64,000 bases of DNA. Source: Panaeolus papilionaceus. Lineage: Eukaryota > Basidiomycota > Agaricomycetes > Agaricales. The DNA lies in NCBI GenBank assembly GCA_015501605.1, contig JADNRZ010000004.1, positions 2,170,001 through 2,234,000 of the forward strand. Direction: 5' to 3'. Position numbers and translations under genes: made by a program. Each line of letters opens with the position of its first letter. The stretch's first letter is position 1. Shown piece by piece: positions 1 to 13,201 of the stretch. The notes below the pieces were generated by a model. It was given only the letters and a program-made list of their open reading frames with translations. It made no database searches and had not been told where the DNA came from.

Positions 1-81
1 ATTTTTGGAGTTATCACCCTTGCATTCTGGTGGTTCAAGGGCGTCGCGTTCGGTATTGATGCGCCGGCTAATGATCATTAG
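1..81 (+). CDS. 3' end of an unidentified membrane protein gene (partial)
   Basis: Frame 1 is open from the window edge to a TAG at 79-81 and gives 26 residues. A hydrophobic, aromatic-rich stretch (FGVITLAFWWFKGVAFG) is followed by a short polar tail ending NDH. This looks like the last transmembrane segment and cytosolic tail of a multipass transporter or permease. Too little is present to name a family, and the rest lies upstream of the window. Confidence 0.4.
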   Translation: MFGVITLAFWWFKGVAFGIDAPANDH

Positions 82-525
82 GAACTGGAGTGGAGGAAGG
101 TTCGTGCTTTCACCTCCTTTCTTTCATTATTGTGTTTCTGATATAGACTTTTTTTCCCAAACGTGGAATATCTATAATCACTAATACCAGATATATTCGC
201 ATCCTTCCAAGCTATGTATCCGTTGATGGAGAAGTTGTGGAGGGCCTGGAAGCACAAGGATGGCGTGTACTTTGTGTGTGCAACTAAATGGATATTTAAA
301 GACGTCGATCAAACTCAAGTGCGCAGTTCGAGAATAATGATATCAAATATCTAATCACAATGTGGCCCGTGCGTGGCAATTCTCAAAGTAGACGCCCAAC
401 CTATTAGCACTTCTAACTCGCTGGGTTGGGGTCGAACTTAACAATAACAACTGCAATCAACGTCATCGCGAGATATACTTCCTCAAAGGTTCATCGTAAA
501 CACATCACCACACAACTTTTACACC
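82..525. other. Intergenic region; upstream part of the inverted DUF4238 duplication
   Basis: No gene is seen. From about 300 onward the sequence (for example GTGGCCCGTGCGTGGCAAT, then AACTCGCTGGGTTGG) is recognisably homologous to the reverse complement of about 32,680-32,870. The duplicated segment therefore includes the DUF4238 promoter and 5' leader as well as the coding region. Confidence 0.6.
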
Positions 526-3500
526 ATGTCGAAGAAGGATCAATATCATCACTTTATACCACGTTTCATCCTGCGGGAATTTCAATCTGGAACCAAAAAG
601 TACGTAGTAATCCAGGATATCTGTCCTTTACCCTAGTATTGATACGAAATCTAGGTCCAATAAAGAACGGCAGGAGGAATTTAGGAAAACAGGCGTCGTC
701 AACGAGCGAGTCTACTTCTATGATGTCAAAAACCGCAATCTCGAACATCGACTCATCGGTACTGTCTATGGGGTCACCAACCTCTATCGAGACGTCACCA
801 ACGTCGAACAGGTGGACGAGGTCGAGGAGAAGTTTTCTAAGCTGGAAGGTCATTGCGCCAAGATCATTCAGGATCTCCATAAGCGTCTCTATGGTTCCGC
901 CTCAGATCGGCGCACCTTTCCTATCACAAGAAAGGATCTCGGCCAACTTCGGAAATTTCTCTTCCTAATGCACTTCAGGAACTCGGGCTTGCAACAAAGC
1001 TACTTTGACCCGGAACACCCTGATCATCGTAGCACAAGAGACGTCATGGAGGAACGCTGGGCTCAGGTCCCATCAGGGGCGAAGTCATCGAAGGATGTGT
1101 GGCTACATGCTATGAAGTACTACCTCGACACCCCTCATTCACAGATACTCCTGCAAGTTGCAGAGAGAGCTCCAGGAAAAGCAAATCTCTTCACCCTACT
1201 CAAAACGTTGAATCCCGACATCATCGAGAATGCGGACCTAATGGATGCGATCACATATCATCAACAGGCCGACCTTTTTTATCTTTCAGTTGTTCAGGCT
1301 GCGCCAGGGCACGAGTTCACCTTAGGTAATAGCACGTTTGGACTATGGGAAGGAGTTATTGGGGATGGCCCGACAGCACACCATGGCGTTCATCGGATTT
1401 ATGTCATTAGCCCTCGCATCGCCCTCATCCTCCGCCTAAACATATATTTGGATTGCGAACCAGGACTCCTCGAAGATACAAAGAGCAGGATACTCTCCAT
1501 CAAACTACCTCAACCGTCATGTACGTTCGGATTTCAAGGTTCAGAGAGCTTCCTTGCCATGGCCCAATATAGAGCGTCCCCAGCATCTCAAAACGACCTT
1601 TTTTCTTTCCCGATTGTCAAGCTCTCTGTGGAAGAAACCTTCCACCTCAACACCATAGTTTTGCAGAACGTCGGCATGCTTGGATCTCTGACCTTCAAGG
1701 ATCCTTCATGCATGCGGATTACGCTTCGCAAATTTTGGAGGTTTAACAATCGCCTTACCCGTTTTATATGCTTCCAATTTTTATCACTGATGCAGACTAT
1801 TGGCTTGGCTATCCGTGGACAACCAGAAGATTTTGATTCTCCTCCCAATCGAGTTTTTGTTTCGTCAACGAATGGCGGTGAGGCCAAAATTACGACAGTG
1901 GCCAGCCTAAGCAAAGCAGCTGCGAGAAAGAAGAGGAAGGGGAAAGGAAAGAATTTGAGTAACACTGATGAAGGTAGCGCTACTAGTACGTCCAACGATC
2001 AGCTATCAGTATGTTTGAACTCGGATACTGATGTTGTTTGGCAGCCACGTTAATTGCAGAGTCGCCCCCAGTTGAATCTCCTGGAGACCGGGTGATGGCT
2101 TTGGCACAAAAGCGCGTTCAAGGTGGCATTCCAGTCACTCGTGAACGCTACGAAGACAGTTTAGAGGCCTGGAACATTATGCATCTCGTCGATGAACCCC
2201 ACCCATACAAGGACCTGTTCCATATTACAGCCGCGCGCTTCAAAAAGCTAGGAGAACTTTTCCTTCACTTACCGCATGCGCCAGGTTTTGCTCCATCCCC
2301 GAACGCTCAGCTCAAGGCTAGCAACGATATTGCCTCTGACACAACTATCAAAGCCATATTCGATGGAGGAGGAAGATGGTTCGACGAATGGGAAGATAAC
2401 TTCCGCTTGCACGTCGCCGAAGAAGTCCCGTTGGAGGTATTGCTTGGGATTCGCAATACGAAACATCTGCTTCGGGATATGTTGATCCTCGAAGTGGTGA
2501 CTTGGCTTGCTCGTAACCGTCATGATATCTTGCAACATGTCGTCATTCCCAACGTCGATCTGTCACTTTATCTGACGACTGCTGCAGATACGTCTGCGGA
2601 AAGGACAGGTAAGCACTGATTACGATTCATGGCAATGTGTGTAGTGCTAAGCTTCTAATACATCTACCTCGGTGTACTCTCTGCAGGAACTCCATCATCC
2701 GCGGATGTGGCGGATCATTCACCTGTCAGTGAATCTATCCATACAACCACGACACCGACGAACGACCCCGCTCCAAGCCAAGGCTTAACGCCAGTCGACG
2801 AGACTAACTCCACCCCCGAGTCCCTCTCGACAACCAGCCCCAAGAAGAAAAAGAATAAAAAGAAGAATCAGAGCAAGAAACCAGCAGTGGTTGTCGTGGA
2901 CAGTAACGGTGAGTTCTTGGTCGTATTGTACAGTCCATCTTTCTTACCATAATAATCCCACAGCTCAATCCCGGTCCACTCTTAACGTCCACCAGACCAC
3001 CCCTGAAACGCCTTCGACGTCTGCGTTCACAGCCGCTGCGAGTGTCGACTCGGAGGAAACAACTGCGGAGCAGTTTGTCAATGAACTTTGTCTGGTGTAC
3101 GGAGATCCAGACGGAGAACCCACGGACGCGCGAACGCGGTACAAACACGCCTTCGCTCTCAGAGAGGCGTGTCTTTCACCCCATGCATCAGAAATTATGC
3201 GCGATGATCATCTGGCGCAGACTTTTCTGCAGCTGTCAGAGGGAGTCTCAAGACTATGGTTCGGTGCTTTGAAACCGGTGGATAAAAGTTTGGGTGTGAC
3301 GTCATCGTGTAGGATGAAGGATGGTACAGAGGTTGACGATGTTCCGTCGGGGAGTATCGAGTTCTTTTTTTTCTTATTTGAGGAAATTTTGGGTAAAATA
3401 GGAGTGAATTTGCGCGATGCTTGGCAGTCTGATCTAGAGAGTCAGCGCAATACCTTCCCCGACGAGGACGAGGATCGGTGGAGGATTCACGTTTATTGTT

Positions 3501-3640
3501 CGCAAGGGTTCGTCAGCCTGCTTCTTGATATGCTGGCGATTGACGTGTACTCGAGGGTTTCAAGGCTTCGTCCTGATACGCTAACATTTTTTAAGGAGTC
3601 GGAACACGGTGGATTGCCCATTGGTGAACTATTTTTGTAG
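526..3640 (+). CDS. DUF4238 family protein, five exons, apparently intact
   Basis: Inferred exons are 526-599, 655-2008, 2062-2608, 2687-2908 and 2964-3640, giving an in-frame 957-residue protein. The N-terminus (SKKDQYHHFIPRFILREF) carries the HHxIPRFxLRxF signature that begins DUF4238 proteins, a family of unknown biochemical role common in basidiomycetes and bacteria. Residues 50-450 are moderately conserved with the second copy at 30.6-32.7 kb. A Lys/Arg-rich linker precedes a helical segment (DRVMALAQKRVQGGIPVTRE), then a second Lys-rich linker (KKKKNKKKNQSKK) and a 220-residue C-terminal domain that the other copy lacks. The start is the first ATG of the signature exon and the paralogue uses the same start. 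No signal peptide is seen. I assign no function. Confidence 0.72.
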
Positions 3641-6600
3641 TTGTACATGTGTATATATGTACATACATAATATCCAATGTCTCTCAAAAAATATTTACTG
3701 CTTAGGCCGATTGAAAATCGAGGACAAGAACAGAGTCAAACCCTTGGTGACGATAACATTTGACGATGTGGCACCGGTCGCGTGGATCTGTTGGCTTTCA
3801 GGACTCTACTGAGTAGTTACTCTCTAGTTTCTCTTTACTTCTCGCTCCTCGATATAAAGTCGCCGGTCGCAATTATCGTAACCGCTCAATGACTTTTATT
3901 ATTTTATGTTACCCACACGCTTCCCTTCGTGATCCTCCTACATACACCTTTTCTACGAATCCAACGAGAGGTGTTAGATGGGAAGAGGCTGAGAGCGATC
4001 AACGAGGGGGGTTGATCCGTCCTCGCCTTTCGTCTCTCGCCCAAGGGAGGACTGAGCGCGCACTCTGCTCGATCTCGTGAAGAAGGAAGACAGGCTGCAA
4101 GGCCCACTCATTTGAAAATACGAATGCGTGCGCGGATTTAGAACCCAGTCACTTAGTTAGTCCCGAAATTTATCACGTCCCGACGAGTTGTCAATGTTAT
4201 TGTCTCGTGCGGTCGTGACTCGACTCTCTCTCGATTTGAGTTCCTCGTCGCGACCCGCCAAAGCCTCCACAGACTAACACCTTCGTAAACCGAAGATGTT
4301 AGTAACCCTCTTCACGAGAAGCGAGTTCTCCTGTGAGCTTTTATCCCTGGTTCCCGCAGCACACTCGTAACTCTTATCGGGAATTTGCATGCGGTGCGAG
4401 TGAGGAGAAGGAGGAGTGGTGATGAGGTAGGATGGGTGTAGAGATGTTAAGAAGGACTGCACGGTGTTGGGCTCGAGATCCTGTTGCTTGATCGAGAATG
4501 ATAAGATTTAATATCAAATGAGCTTCTTTTTAACCTTACTTCAGAGACCAACTCAATGCAATGCACACGCCAGATAACCTCGATCGAATCGATTGCTCAC
4601 AATTACAGCCTCGAACACGGCCTCGAAGCGTCGGAGAAGGGTGATCGGAGCGATAGACACAGAGTTCACGCGTTCATTAAACGTTACTGGGACTCACTTC
4701 GTTTTGGTGGGTTTTAGGTGGCCTCTCATTGCATTTACACTGATTCGGGGAACGTGTACGTGAATTGTGATTCGGAAAGTCAGAAGCAGTGGAGGGCTGT
4801 GGTGGCGATGCACCTTGCCGAGCCAGGTCCATCATAATCGTGGGTAAAAGGAGGTGCACGTGGATGACGATGAGGAAATCCCAATTTGAGACGGGGTTTG
4901 ACGTGAACCGTGTCTGTGAACATTGAATTTCATCTTTACTGGCTGGGCCCTAGGTTTATCTGTTCTGATTCTGCTTTTCTTCTGTGCTTTGGTCGACTTG
5001 CTTTGCGTCGCTCTGCTTTGGATTTGTTCTGTTCTGACGCTGTGGGTTGGGCTGCTGGAGCTGCGCTTGGAGAGCTAGTGTTGGACAGAGTTGGACGAGA
5101 CGGGATTGGAATAGAACACTGGGTAGACTTGGTACGTCGTATCTTCTCCTAACGCTGCTTATGTTGATGCGGGTCTATGTTTGCGGTGTTAGATTCCCTC
5201 ATTGCGTGTGCCGACGCCAACTACATCTTCAACTTGAACTTCAACTAAACGAAGAGTCGGTATACCGACCCTTGCATCACGACATACCTATTACCCAGAG
5301 ATACCCTACACCAAAATATACCGCTACCAATAAAATAGCCTTGAATACCCTCTAAAATTAAAACTAGAGGCTACATTATACGATTGCTGGACCAAAAATG
5401 ACTTCAACTTCGGTACAATACCCGTACGTCTTTCTCTCCCCCCTCTCTTCGCTTTTTTTTTCTCTGTTTTATTTGCTCTTCGTTGGGCTCTTTGCTTCAC
5501 CCCACCCACTCCAATCCTTCGCATTCATTTCAAGATGGACCGTATGAACCACTCTATCCCATCCCATATGCTCTCATTCTTATTCTCGCATCCACAATCA
5601 TTGACCGTGTGGGGAGATAGATAGAGAAGGAGGAGAGACTGTCTATTTCAGTCTTTCTGAATGACAGGTGGATAGGTTCACGCCGGACGGACGGGGAGGT
5701 TGTCCCGATACCGCTGAATGAATTCATTCTCTCTTCGGGGGCTTTAAGCGGGTTGGGGATGTGGCCGTGCTTCGTTTGCTGTGGTTTTGGTTTTTGACAT
5801 ATTCTTGTCTTTTTGAGCTGTTTTATTCTGCTCTAGTTTTGTCGTTGGTGGTGTCACGCTGCTCACCTAGCTCTACGAACTGTGGAAGTTCACTGTGGGT
5901 TGGTTGAAAAACTATATCCCGACGAGGGCATTAGCACACTGTTCACTTCTTCCTTTTTCTCTTCTGTTATTTCTTCGGCGTCTTATTCAAACCTAACTTG
6001 TGGCTAACAAATATCTTTTCATCTCATTCTACATTTCATCCTGGACTATCTAAATTCAACATACTACTTGCTGCGTCACTACACGGGTCATCTCAACCAC
6101 GCGCAACGGGACATCAACATTTCCGCTTAATTTCAACTTCAACTTCAACTGCAATCTGACGCCCATACTTATCTCACTCTCACTTGTCATTACATCCCGA
6201 CCATTTCCACATACCTAACCCTATATACATATACGACTGCGCAAACCCGAAACCAAACTCAAAAATCACAACTGCTACCACGCCACTCATCTCCATCTCG
6301 GGATCTGAATCAACTAACACGACTCTGGTCTTTGTTGGTTATTGCCCTTTCTCTTTCCCTTTTATTTGCCACTTCACACCTGGGCTGGCTGTTTAACCAC
6401 GTTTTCGTATTCGTCTCTTTATTCCGTGCGCTGTTTTTGCCCTTTCATCTGTCAACCCAATTCTTCTCTCTTCTCTTCTACTCTTCCTTGGATCAATACC
6501 TTGACGACCCTGCACATATTTTTTTGGGTTCAACGCATCTCCCTCATCATTTTCATTTCCGTCATCACCACAACTCCAACCCATAAATTCCGTACACCTA

Positions 6601-6659
6601 CCAGGTACCCACCACCCGACAGCCCCGACACATTCTTCCGCGGTCCTGGCTCAGCAAGC
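3641..6659. other. Long intergenic region / upstream region of the repeat-protein gene
   Basis: Three kilobases without a convincing gene; open frames are short and composition is mixed. The last 700 bp are strongly pyrimidine-rich (C/T tracts, ACTTCAACTTCAACTTCAAC near 6130-6150), typical of a fungal core promoter and long 5' UTR. It is probably the leader of the gene beginning at 6660. I see no tRNA or transposon ends. Confidence 0.5.
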
Positions 6660-9600
6660 ATGAGCATCAGAAGTGGAGGTGGGATGAGCAGTATGAGGAG
6701 CGGAGCGGGCGGGTCGATATCGCAGGTGTTGGGGGAGGTGTGGGGTCAAGGACATGGACATGGGAGAGAGGGGACAGGGGGGACGCATGGGAGGGAGGTG
6801 ACGGGGACGACGGTGGTGGGCGGGGGGTCTAGTGTTAATGGGACCGCCAACCCCAACGTCAACGACGGTGTAGGCGCGACGATGAATCCGAATATAAGCC
6901 TGGATCATACGATTAATACGCATTCCGCGGAGAGGTTGGCAGGACAACCGAGGCCGATACAGGTTGTGCCTATGGCTGCGTCTATGACGATGCCTACGCA
7001 GACGACGAATAATGCGCCGGTGATGAAGAATGCGAACACGTCGTCGTCGAGTGCGGCTACGTATGGGAGGCAGATTAATACGGGGGTTGGGCAGGGGGGT
7101 GGGAGTCGAGATAGAGAGAGGGATGAGAGGAGGGACAGGGATAGGGATAGGGAAAGGGAAGAGAGGAGACACAGTACTGCTCACGGTGCCTCTTCCTCAA
7201 AACGCGAAAATCCATCCACATCAAAAAGGGACAGTCATGCTGCCTCCTCCAAACGAGACAGCACCGCAACTGCAAAAAGGGATAGTGTAGCCAGCACGGC
7301 GACGGCGACGAGGCGAGAGAGGGATAGGGAGGGGAGGAGGTATTCACATCAGCCTCTGTCGGGTGCGAGTTTGGGGAGCGGGATTAGTTATGTTAGTTCT
7401 CGACACCCACATAGAAGTGGTGGTGGGATGGGGGATAGAAGTGGGATTGGGGGGATTGAGACCATCCGAGAAGATAGCGAATACGATAGGAGTGGGAGGG
7501 GCAGTGATCGACTCCCACCACCCCCATTTTCTGACTCGGCGGACACTTCGCCTGTGGATGGTGGTAATTTTGCGGGTGTTGGTGCGGGAGGAGGAGGAGG
7601 AGGGAAGAGGGGGAGTGGGTATAGGAATAGTACGGGTGTTGGTGGATCTGGGATGGGTGGAAGTACGAGTACGATTACAGGGAGAAGGGAGAGGGAGAGA
7701 GAAAGAGAGAAAGAAAAGGAGAGACAGCGGCAGAGAGAACACGAGAGATCATATCAGTCCACTTCTGCGCCTGTTCAGGCTCCTGGAATCGCCGCTAGCG
7801 CATCTGCGCCCCCGTTGTCGAGTACCACGACTACGCCTGCGCCTGGGTACACAGCGATGCCTGAACCCATCACAATGCCCCACCCTGATCCTGCTGCTCC
7901 ACCCATGCCCATACCCACCCCTGGCCTCAGCCCCGCCCCAGGCCTCCCCCAACTACACACCCAACTGCAAGCTCAAACCCCCGGCCCGATCTCAGCACCC
8001 ATCACACTCTCGCGCTCCATGAACACCAGCATCGGGTCCAACTTCTCCTTCTCCCTCTCCCCGAACTCTCTCATCCCCCCTCCCGCGTACCGCGAGGGCA
8101 GGGAACGCGCCCTCGCGAATGTGCCGCATGAGGCGCTGGTGGGGATGCTCATACAGAAGGAGCACGAGGGGGCGGAGGTGGGGAGGTTGTTGGAGAAGGC
8201 GGTGAGGGGTGTGGAGAGGCTTAGGGGAAAGAGGGGGGATGTGGAGAGGGCTTTGAGGGAGAATGAACGGTCGTTGAGGGATACGGAGCGGGCGTTGAGA
8301 GATTTGGAGCAGAGAGCGAGGGATGCGGAGGAGAGGGCGAAGGAAGAAGAGGAGACGGCACGGGGGGCGGAGGAGAGGTTGAGGGATGCGGAGGAAAGGT
8401 CACAAGAGATGAAAGGAAGGGCGGAGAGGTTGGAGGAGGAGAATAGGGGGTTGGCGGTGAGGAGCCGCGAGGCGGTCCTAGAGGCGCAGCGAGAGGCTGC
8501 GAAGAGTGGGGAGGATGTGGGGAGGTGGAAGATGAAGGCTGGGTGGGCGGAGGGAGAGATGTGAGTGCTTTTTTTTCTTTTTCTTTTTTTCAACTATTCT
8601 TTTTTTTCTTGATCTTCCTTTTAGTTTTTATGTCTGTTGGAAGAAAGAGTGATGGCTGACTGACTGATTTTTTTTGCTCATATAGTGAACGAGGCAAACA
8701 GGTTGTGATACACCTCGAAAACCAGATTGCAGACCTTGAGAGGGAGCTTGAGAAGGCGAGGAAAGCAGCTCGACAGTTCAAGGAGCAAACTGTCATTTTG
8801 TATGCCCGCGAAGAGGCGCATAGACAAGGATTTGAAGAGGGGTTGAAGCAGGGGCGACAGGCGGGGCAGGAGCAGTTGTCCCTATCAATGGGCCTGGACG
8901 GTGACAGCGCGCTAGGGGATAAGAAGGTGAAGAAGAGAGCCCCAGCGCAGCCTGAGAGACCACGGACGAGCGTGTTGGAGCTGGAAGCGCACCTCGCTCA
9001 GCTGAACCGGATCCACGATGATGAGATGTTGAGGATCAAGAAGCAGCTGAATCATGCTGAGCGAGAGAGGGACAAAGAGAGGAGCGAGAAGAGGGCGGCG
9101 ATGCTCAATATGGAGAAAGATGTGAAGGAACTTAAGGAGCGGGAGGAGAAGGCAACGAGAGAGGCGAAGGAGAGGGAGGAGAAGGCCAAAGCGGAGGCGA
9201 GGGAGAGGGAGGAAAGGCTTGTTAGGGAGATGAAGGAGATGAAGGAGAGGGAGGAGATGAGGAGGAGGGAGGAGGACGAGGAGAGGGAGAGGATGAGGAT
9301 GGAGATAAGGAGGTTGAAGGAGGAGATGAGGAGGGAGAGAGTGGATAGGGAGATTAGAGAGAGGGAGCGAGAAGAACGTGAGATGGATGAGCAGGAGGAG
9401 CGAGAGCGGGAAGAGCAAGAACGTGAAGAGCGGGAGAGGGAGCAGAGGGAGCAGCAGCAGCAACAGGCGATGACACCCGGTCGACCTATTCCCTACCTCG
9501 TCATGCCGATGGCGCCCCCGCCTATTCCTGTGCAAGTGGGTATGGGCATGCCCGTACCTAGTGTTCCGAATATTGTGTCGGGGGTGCCGATGGGTTCGTC

Positions 9601-12600
9601 GACTATGTCGAGTCAGCCTGGGATGGGGATGCCTGTTCCTACTGTCCCTGATCTGAACACGGGGGTGGGGATGCCACAACCGGAAATCCCGAATATTGTG
9701 TCGCCTTCGCAGATGCATAACCAGATGCATATGCAGGGTATGGGCATAGGGATGCCACAACCTGATATTCCGAATATCGTCCCCAAGGGTATGCCAGGAG
9801 GTCCAGGAGGAATGGGCATGCCAGAAGTTAGCATCCCCAATATCATCCCTCCCAGAAGTCATACACCGTATACGCCTCATACACCTGGGAGTGCAGGGAT
9901 AGGACCTGGGGCGGGGATGCCACAGCCTGAGATTCCGAATATTGTTCCTAGGGGGATGGGTGGTGCGCCAGGAGGTGCAGGAGTGGGTATGCCAGAAGTT
10001 AATATCCCGCGGATTATTCCTAGGAGTCATACGCCGCATACACCTGGTGGAACGTGCATGCCTGAACCTACGATACCGCATATCGTTCCACGAAGTCACA
10101 CACCAGGAGGAGGAGCAGCGGGGATGGGGATGCCAGAAGCCCACATCCCACAAATCATACCACGAGGACAAACACCAGGTGAACGCGGGCACCGGAGACG
10201 CGATAGCTCAAGCTCGAGCGTGGCATCGACGATGCCGCTGGAGTTTATGTCAGGGCACGGGGCCGGTGCAGGCGGGTGGGGCGGGATGGGCACGATACCC
10301 GAAGATGGGAGCGTTAGGGGACCTAGTCCGCGCCCTGTGCCTGTTCCTGCACCTGGGATGGGGATGCCTGTGGCGGGTGTTCCGAGCTTTGGTGCGGGGG
10401 TTGCTGGGTCTGATAGGTCGAGATCGAGAGGCGGAGGAGGGGTGGGGATGCCGAGTCCGACGATACCGCAGTTCCCGAGTGGTGCGACGCCTGTGCCGCC
10501 TCCAGGTTCTAGAGGTGGTAAGCTTATATTTCACCTACTTTTCATTGCGAGTATGCTGACGATTTTTGTTGTTGTTTTTGTGAATTAGGTACTGGGATGA
10601 CACCATATTCAAGTGGACCCAACCCACTTCCTAATCCGCCCGAGTGGTTGAATAACCCCCCTGAGGACTACACGCAGGTTCCGTATAATGGACCTAGAGA
10701 AAAAGTGATGTCGCATGAACAGCTGTATGGAGCGATTAATAGGGTGAGCTCTCCTTCCGCGCTTTAGTTTTTATTCCCCTCTTGTCTTGCTTTCTGTTTT
10801 GTTATCGTTGTCGTCGTTGTCGTGCTTTTTTATTTGCTATGTTGTTGTCATCGTCGTGTCTCTGTCTTGTCTGCGTTGGGGATACGTGTCTGCTTTTGGG
10901 ATATATACTGATTATCTGATTTGAATCTTCCTCTCTTTGGCCTCTCTGGGATTTCTTGAACATTTTTTGGCGTGGATTACGTGGCATTCAATAGCCCTCA
11001 TCGAGAGCATCGCGTTCTAATGAACATCTGGACGTTGTTCAACCCCGCCAAATGGATCTGAGAAGAGCAGGATCTAACGGCTCGTGGCATATTCAAGTTA
11101 TCGCTCCTGTATGTCTCATTCCTACCCTATCTTTACTCCATTTTCCATTTTTTGGTGTCATGGATTTATGTCGTCGTTTTTATTACGTGTATCCATTCTG
11201 ATTTATCAAATTATAGTCCCGTCCTCCATCAGGCCAAGGCCGTGCAGAAGACGCACGCAACTCGCTCCTTTCACCAAACCAGCAACCAGCACCACTTCCC
11301 CACCCTAGCGGAACAACAGGCTCAAGTCGTGGTGGTGGTCACTCTCGTTCTGGCTCTGGCGCAGGGGCAGCCCCTGCCTCACCGTCAATGGGATGGGGCC
11401 AGGCTCTCCCCACCCGCCCACGCAGTCGTGCGGGCGGAGGCCCTTCACGGTCGGGGTCCCCTGTTACTGCTCCTGATGGCACCTATGGAAACCCACTGAG
11501 GACGAACCACGGTGCGGGCCCCAGCAGTCCAGGTGGTGGTGGTGCGATTTATGGGAACCCAATTAGAGGGACGACACCCTCTATGTCGACTACCCCACTC
11601 CCGAGTGTGATTAGAGCGAACACGCCATCCGGGTTCGGGAGTGGACGTGTCCCTACTGCTCCTAATTCACCTGATATGCCTCCTACGATTGTTCCGGCGG
11701 GTGCTACTACGATAGGGAGGAAGAAGAAGGGCACTACGACGGCGAGGGCAGGTGCGAGGACGAGTCTGTATGAGAACCCCACCAAGTCCAATGATGGAGA
11801 CGATGATAGTGGAGAGCCGATGTTCATCCCGCCTGGACCTGTGCCGTCCTTTGCTACCTCTGGGAGAGCGGGAAGCGCAAGTGGCTCGACGGCGTCGGGG
11901 AGGAAGACGGGTATGATGGTCGTCCCCAACAAGGGCTCAAACGCACCTGTGTCTGCTATCTCTGCGTCTCCTATTACCGTACCCGTGAGCTTCCCGTCAC
12001 CGAATTTAGGCGGCGGGCAATCCTTAGGAGGATGGGGAAGCACCGCAGGGTCCGCGAGTGGTGGTGGATTTGGAAGTGGCTTTGGAGGGAGTGTCGCTGG
12101 GTCTGCGGGCTCGGCGTCGGGTAGGAGTCCATTTGGGAGAACTGCGCAGCTGGCGCAGACGAGGAGGGACGATGATGAGGGGAGTGAAAATACCCTTGAT
12201 AGGATGACGCGTCAGAATACGCTCAGAAACCAGAATTTGAGTGGGGGTGGGGGGGATGGGGGTGCTTCGGCGTTTGGATTTGGGAGTGGGTTGGGTGGGG
12301 GAGGAAGTGTGTTTGGAGGGGCTGGGAGCACGTTTGGTGGAGGTGGAAGTGCGTTTGGAGGATCTGGTGTGTTTGGTGGAGGGGGAGGAGGGGGAAGTGT
12401 GGCTGCGAGCCCGAATATCAACGCTAATAGGAGGTCTATTGTGGGCATGCCTTCACCTTCAATTCCTAATATCGTTCCTCCCGGTACTGCTGGTTCTTCA
12501 GGTGGTGGTGGTGGTGGTGGTGGTGGCTTCTTCTCTGGCGTATCAGTCTTTGGTGCGGACAGTGGAGGGTTCGGCATGCCTGAAGCTACAGTTCCTCAAA

Positions 12601-12704
12601 TTGTCCCAGACACAAATGTGTCGATGCCTGAACCCTCAGTTCCGAATATCCTGCCTGAGTCAACGGTGACGACTGCTGGCAAGAAGAAGAAAAAGAAGAA
12701 GTAG
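6660..12704 (+). CDS. Large low-complexity coiled-coil protein with 14 GMPxPxIPxIVP-like repeats
   Basis: Inferred exons are 6660-8560, 8686-10517, 10589-10743, 10995-11108 and 11217-12704; all phases agree and give 1,829 residues. Order along the protein: Gly/Ser-rich N-terminus; Arg/Asp/Glu-rich (RERD) stretches; a Pro/Ala linker; a long charged coiled coil (about residues 480-900) split by intron 1; then eleven repeats of the type GMPQPEIPNIVP separated by RSHTPHTPGG-like spacers; a Gly/Ser-rich part; three more repeats; and a terminal poly-Lys tail. No enzymatic domain, signal peptide or membrane segment is seen. A cytoplasmic or cytoskeletal scaffold is plausible but is inference. The frame is open upstream to 6342, but that part reads like a pyrimidine-rich leader, so the ATG at 6660 is preferred. 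Confidence 0.7.
9530..10480 (+). repeat. Tandem-dispersed protein repeat array (11 copies of G-M-P-x4-P-x-I-x-P)
   Basis: Copies read GMPVPSVPNIV, GMPVPTVPDLN, GMPQPEIPNIV, GMPQPDIPNIV, GMPEVSIPNII, GMPQPEIPNIV, GMPEVNIPRII, CMPEPTIPHIV, GMPEAHIPQII, GMPVAGVPSFG and GMPSPTIPQFP. They are spaced 20-45 residues apart by Gly/Pro/His/Thr linkers. Three further copies (GMPSPSIPNIV, GMPEATVPQIV, SMPEPSVPNIL) lie in the last exon near 12,447-12,655. Confidence 0.9.
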
Positions 12705-13201
12705 TGGAGTGGTTGAGGTGTGGAGGCTCTGTTTTTGTTTGATGATTTCTGTGATACGATTTACTTACGACTAGTTACGATTATTTTTTTTCACTTGTTG
12801 CTACATTTATGATTTGGGTTCTTGTTTTATGATCTATGTAGATTGGTGTTGTTTCTTGATTACTTTCTGTTTGTTCTTTCCACCTCTCATCTCATGGCCT
12901 TTTTATGTAGTGTACTGACCTGATACCGCTTTGTGTTGTTCTGTACGACCCAATAATGCTATTGATAGATTTATCACTCTTCAAACTTGAATAACTTGAA
13001 TAAGTTGCGAAAACATTTGATTGATGGTTGGTTAATAGGTTCTGCGTATTTATCTGTTTTTAATAGCAAGTGTGCGGCATACAACTTGAAGTTTCAAAGC
13101 ATAGCACTTTGGTTTGGTATAAAATAGATAATATATTAGTCCTTTCCTTTCCTCCTCTTCAATCCATGTTCCCTTCAAGCTTCAGCTTTTCTTTTTCGCG
13201 A
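12705..13201. other. Convergent 3' intergenic region
   Basis: This T-rich segment of about 500 bp lies between the 3' ends of two convergent genes (12704 plus and 13202 minus). It probably holds both 3' UTRs. Nothing else is seen. Confidence 0.6.

Noticed and set aside
9440..9840. Hypothesis that the GMPxPxIPNI repeats are SxIP (EB1-binding) or PxIxIT (calcineurin) motifs.
   Set aside because: The residue three before the second Pro is P, V or A and not S/T, and the isoleucines are spaced three and not two apart, so neither consensus fits.
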